From Marinospirillum insulare DSM 21763 (lineage in GTDB: Bacteria; Pseudomonadota; Gammaproteobacteria; Pseudomonadales; Halomonadaceae): a DNA stretch of 64,000 bases. Numbering within the stretch: the stretch's first letter is position 1; the number at the start of each line of letters is the position of its first letter. The stretch covers positions 1-64,000 of the forward strand of contig NZ_JMLW01000006.1 in assembly GCF_000686905.1 (NCBI RefSeq), in the 5' to 3' direction. Positions 63,401 to 64,000 of the stretch are shown here, piece after piece. The notes beneath the pieces are model-generated. The model did no database searches and was not told the origin of the DNA. It was given only the letters and a program-made list of their open reading frames with translations. A program made the position numbers and the translations under genes.

Positions 63401-64000
63401 ATGGATTGGCGCATGTCTTGTATCCATTCACGCGCTTTGGTGTTTCTAACCCGTGTTGTAGGCAGGGTGACTCCGTCTTCTTCAAATATGGCTGCCAGCA
63501 TAGACTTTAAGGTGTCCATTTTGCCTTCTTTAGCATGCACCGCACTGACTAGCTTTTCTATATGGCGCAGCTTATGGCTACCACTTACCAAGCTAAAGCT
63601 GGCTGCTAAGCGTCTTAACTTTAGGCTTTCGCTATTACTGCCCTTAATTGCAGCGGCATCGTTTTGAATAATGCTGCGGTATTCGCTAGTAGCGCTAATT
63701 TTAGGCGATAGTTTGCCTGGCAGGGTTTGGCGCATTTTACTTGCCCAATCTGCATAGCTATAAGCTTTTATGCCGTCTTGGGTTTCTTCTAGGTAGCTTT
63801 CACTGGTGTAGGGAGCGCCGACAAAGCGGTAATCTAAGCCACCTTCACTTTTACGCGTAAGCACCACTTGGCAAATTTCGCCAGCTTCACGCTGATATTC
63901 ATAAACTAAGTAACTATTACTAAAAGGCAGATAAAACTCATCAAACTTTTTACGTGTTTTGGGCACAACTCGGTTGGGTAGCTCACCAAAAAATACTGGC
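60484..64000 (-). CDS. MukB/JetC-like SMC ATPase (5' end beyond the window)
   Basis: At least 1171 codons are visible; the frame stays open past a GTG at 63966 to the right edge (PVFFGELPNRVV precedes it), so the Walker A P-loop lies outside. Residues about 180-480 and 560-880 (counted from the GTG) are coiled coil rich in Gln, Leu and Glu, around a hinge-like region near 500-560. The C-terminal head has a signature-like SSSHGMAYLILCKYL (about 1054) and Walker B VTLHWPIDEIGTL (about 1081-1093), then IVIMGAFPNAES. This is the layout of MukB/JetC/MksB-type loop-extruding ATPases. First visible gene of the operon. Confidence 0.8.
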   Translation of the reverse strand, partial: PVFFGELPNRVVPKTRKKFDEFYLPFSNSYLVYEYQREAGEICQVVLTRKSEGGLDYRFVGAPYTSESYLEETQDGIKAYSYADWASKMRQTLPGKLSPKISATSEYRSIIQNDAAAIKGSNSESLKLRRLAASFSLVSGSHKLRHIEKLVSAVHAKEGKMDTLKSMLAAIFEEDGVTLPTTRVRNTKAREWIQDMRQSMKLAQLEKDFDQLTKLAQALTYIEAQLAALEPLLREDQATQKLERADNEEKSNQLAGQLNQLKNAFEEQETELNSQLSKNNQDLEEISLRLNRIQSLYENYEAQDMPQLKIDTEALPLWREDLARLEEHYQLIAEQHDDLERQLEQHKLKLAEDLERLSQQQNAKAKQLLAQKEQVREAQDTKLASLDQNFQNRYQTQQNLFAEQLAASKSELAVLKNELNRSSLTQEEVDELDQAEMRLEQAQIQAQQLSQQLQNLQDQKRLALEERNQADQQLVKQRKAHQLAELDLQHLHKQLTPEQGSLRHFLRLHYSGWEYSLGKVLDESLLDRQDLQPSLTELTTNLYGLNLDLNALDLPDYAQDETAIKLRIKTAEEKLEEVKQQKTLAEKHLQTSHEAFEKISAWVDQAEWKYREANQNIDYARDARDRLKAQQAKLTSQRQDKIRQEINTQEAQLAALSEQQQQDLQAMNQDHQAQRLELKSDWQTELNNLDEQLAQQEAQLEAKRQANKTQLKELEQAFADELSAKGIDTNQFNQLKERQNQLHKAIKQVEGRQDELNNWLEFMQLDWQKRRPELLEQETQQKHQLRALNQQLEQLKSTYTSQRKNLAAEQQALKQKIQEADNLMSQLRPLLASLADLNLMQVVPAQLAETSGIEERLARTAEALKDLSQQDQVLNKRFEDFERLLSQDAGADFLNRFEEEKNNLARDATKRQQLPILVNLLHILKDQQQQLLDMGENIGGDLKKFFTVFNDINRRIAQQSRRLSEAVTDDLELSGISKSEVKILSTIDELGFWQPLKRFAKRYDDWQRSGKELPTDDYLNALADVVELIRSDEQYSIESLLRLELHLSEGGSDLVIKNDRQLLESSSHGMAYLILCKYLLAFTRLLRGKAEVTLHWPIDEIGTLAYHNVEKLFQACSKNRIVIMGAFPNAESDVLMLFQHRYLIENSQLKRIQPPVNRLAELLASKRKEES

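Overview
This 64 kb window looks like the chromosome of a gammaproteobacterium of moderate to low GC, probably a marine or Oceanospirillales-type organism. That placement is inference from gene content: the rnd-ycgL-ycgN and dnaX-ybaB-recR blocks, EpmC, class Ia ribonucleotide reductase with YfaE, mlaA beside a PP2C/STAS pair, and a sedentary chromosomal integron. No rRNA, tRNA, CRISPR array, insertion sequence or prophage was recognised.

Layout. (1) 1-4410 is the attI-proximal end of a chromosomal integron. Minus-strand cassettes (unknown 98 aa protein, unknown 249 aa protein, DUF5655/PD-(D/E)XK-like protein, RHH/ParE toxin-antitoxin pair, mntP, higA with a higB tail) are separated by five attC-like sites. 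They lie beside a divergent integron integrase gene that keeps only about 50 N-terminal codons and a perfect-spacing LexA box, and is cut off against purT. (2) 4421-10869 holds purT and a complete putrescine/spermidine ABC importer (two PotF-like binding proteins, PotG, PotH, PotI), with a transcription attenuator between the binding proteins and the membrane part. (3) 11007-15175 holds a STAS protein, a PP2C phosphatase, the MlaA lipoprotein, a KAS III-like enzyme and an alpha/beta-hydrolase-fold protein lacking its nucleophilic serine. (4) 15263-24915 holds HrpA, two acyl-CoA synthetases, a MaoC hydratase, a peroxiredoxin and a Ser/Thr phosphatase. (5) 24912-30906 holds a MoxR ATPase with CoxE-like VWA protein, a class II amidotransferase, a large membrane VWA protein and two small membrane proteins. 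(6) 31012-38837 holds ycgN, ycgL, rnd, recR, ybaB, dnaX, a phospholipase D lipoprotein and class I fumarase. (7) 39031-53751 holds rhlE, an Mla/MCE lipid-transport operon with a PqiC-type lipoprotein, an FbpBC-type iron importer behind a possible Fur box, epmC, a MATE pump, a SIMPL protein, lexA, topA and small proteins. (8) 54043-57751 is nrdA-nrdB-yfaE behind paired NrdR-type boxes.

(9) 57748-64000 (right edge) is a tightly coupled four-gene minus-strand operon: a large MukB/JetC-like coiled-coil ATPase (its N-terminus runs off the window), a MukE/JetB-like small protein, a MukF/JetA-like kleisin candidate, and a Toprim protein resembling the C-terminal half of JetD/MksG. It has the architecture of a Wadjet/MksBEFG-type SMC plasmid-defence condensin, but with the ATPase gene ahead of the two accessory genes and a short nuclease subunit. 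This is the strongest candidate for an under-described system here; the fossilising integron is the second.
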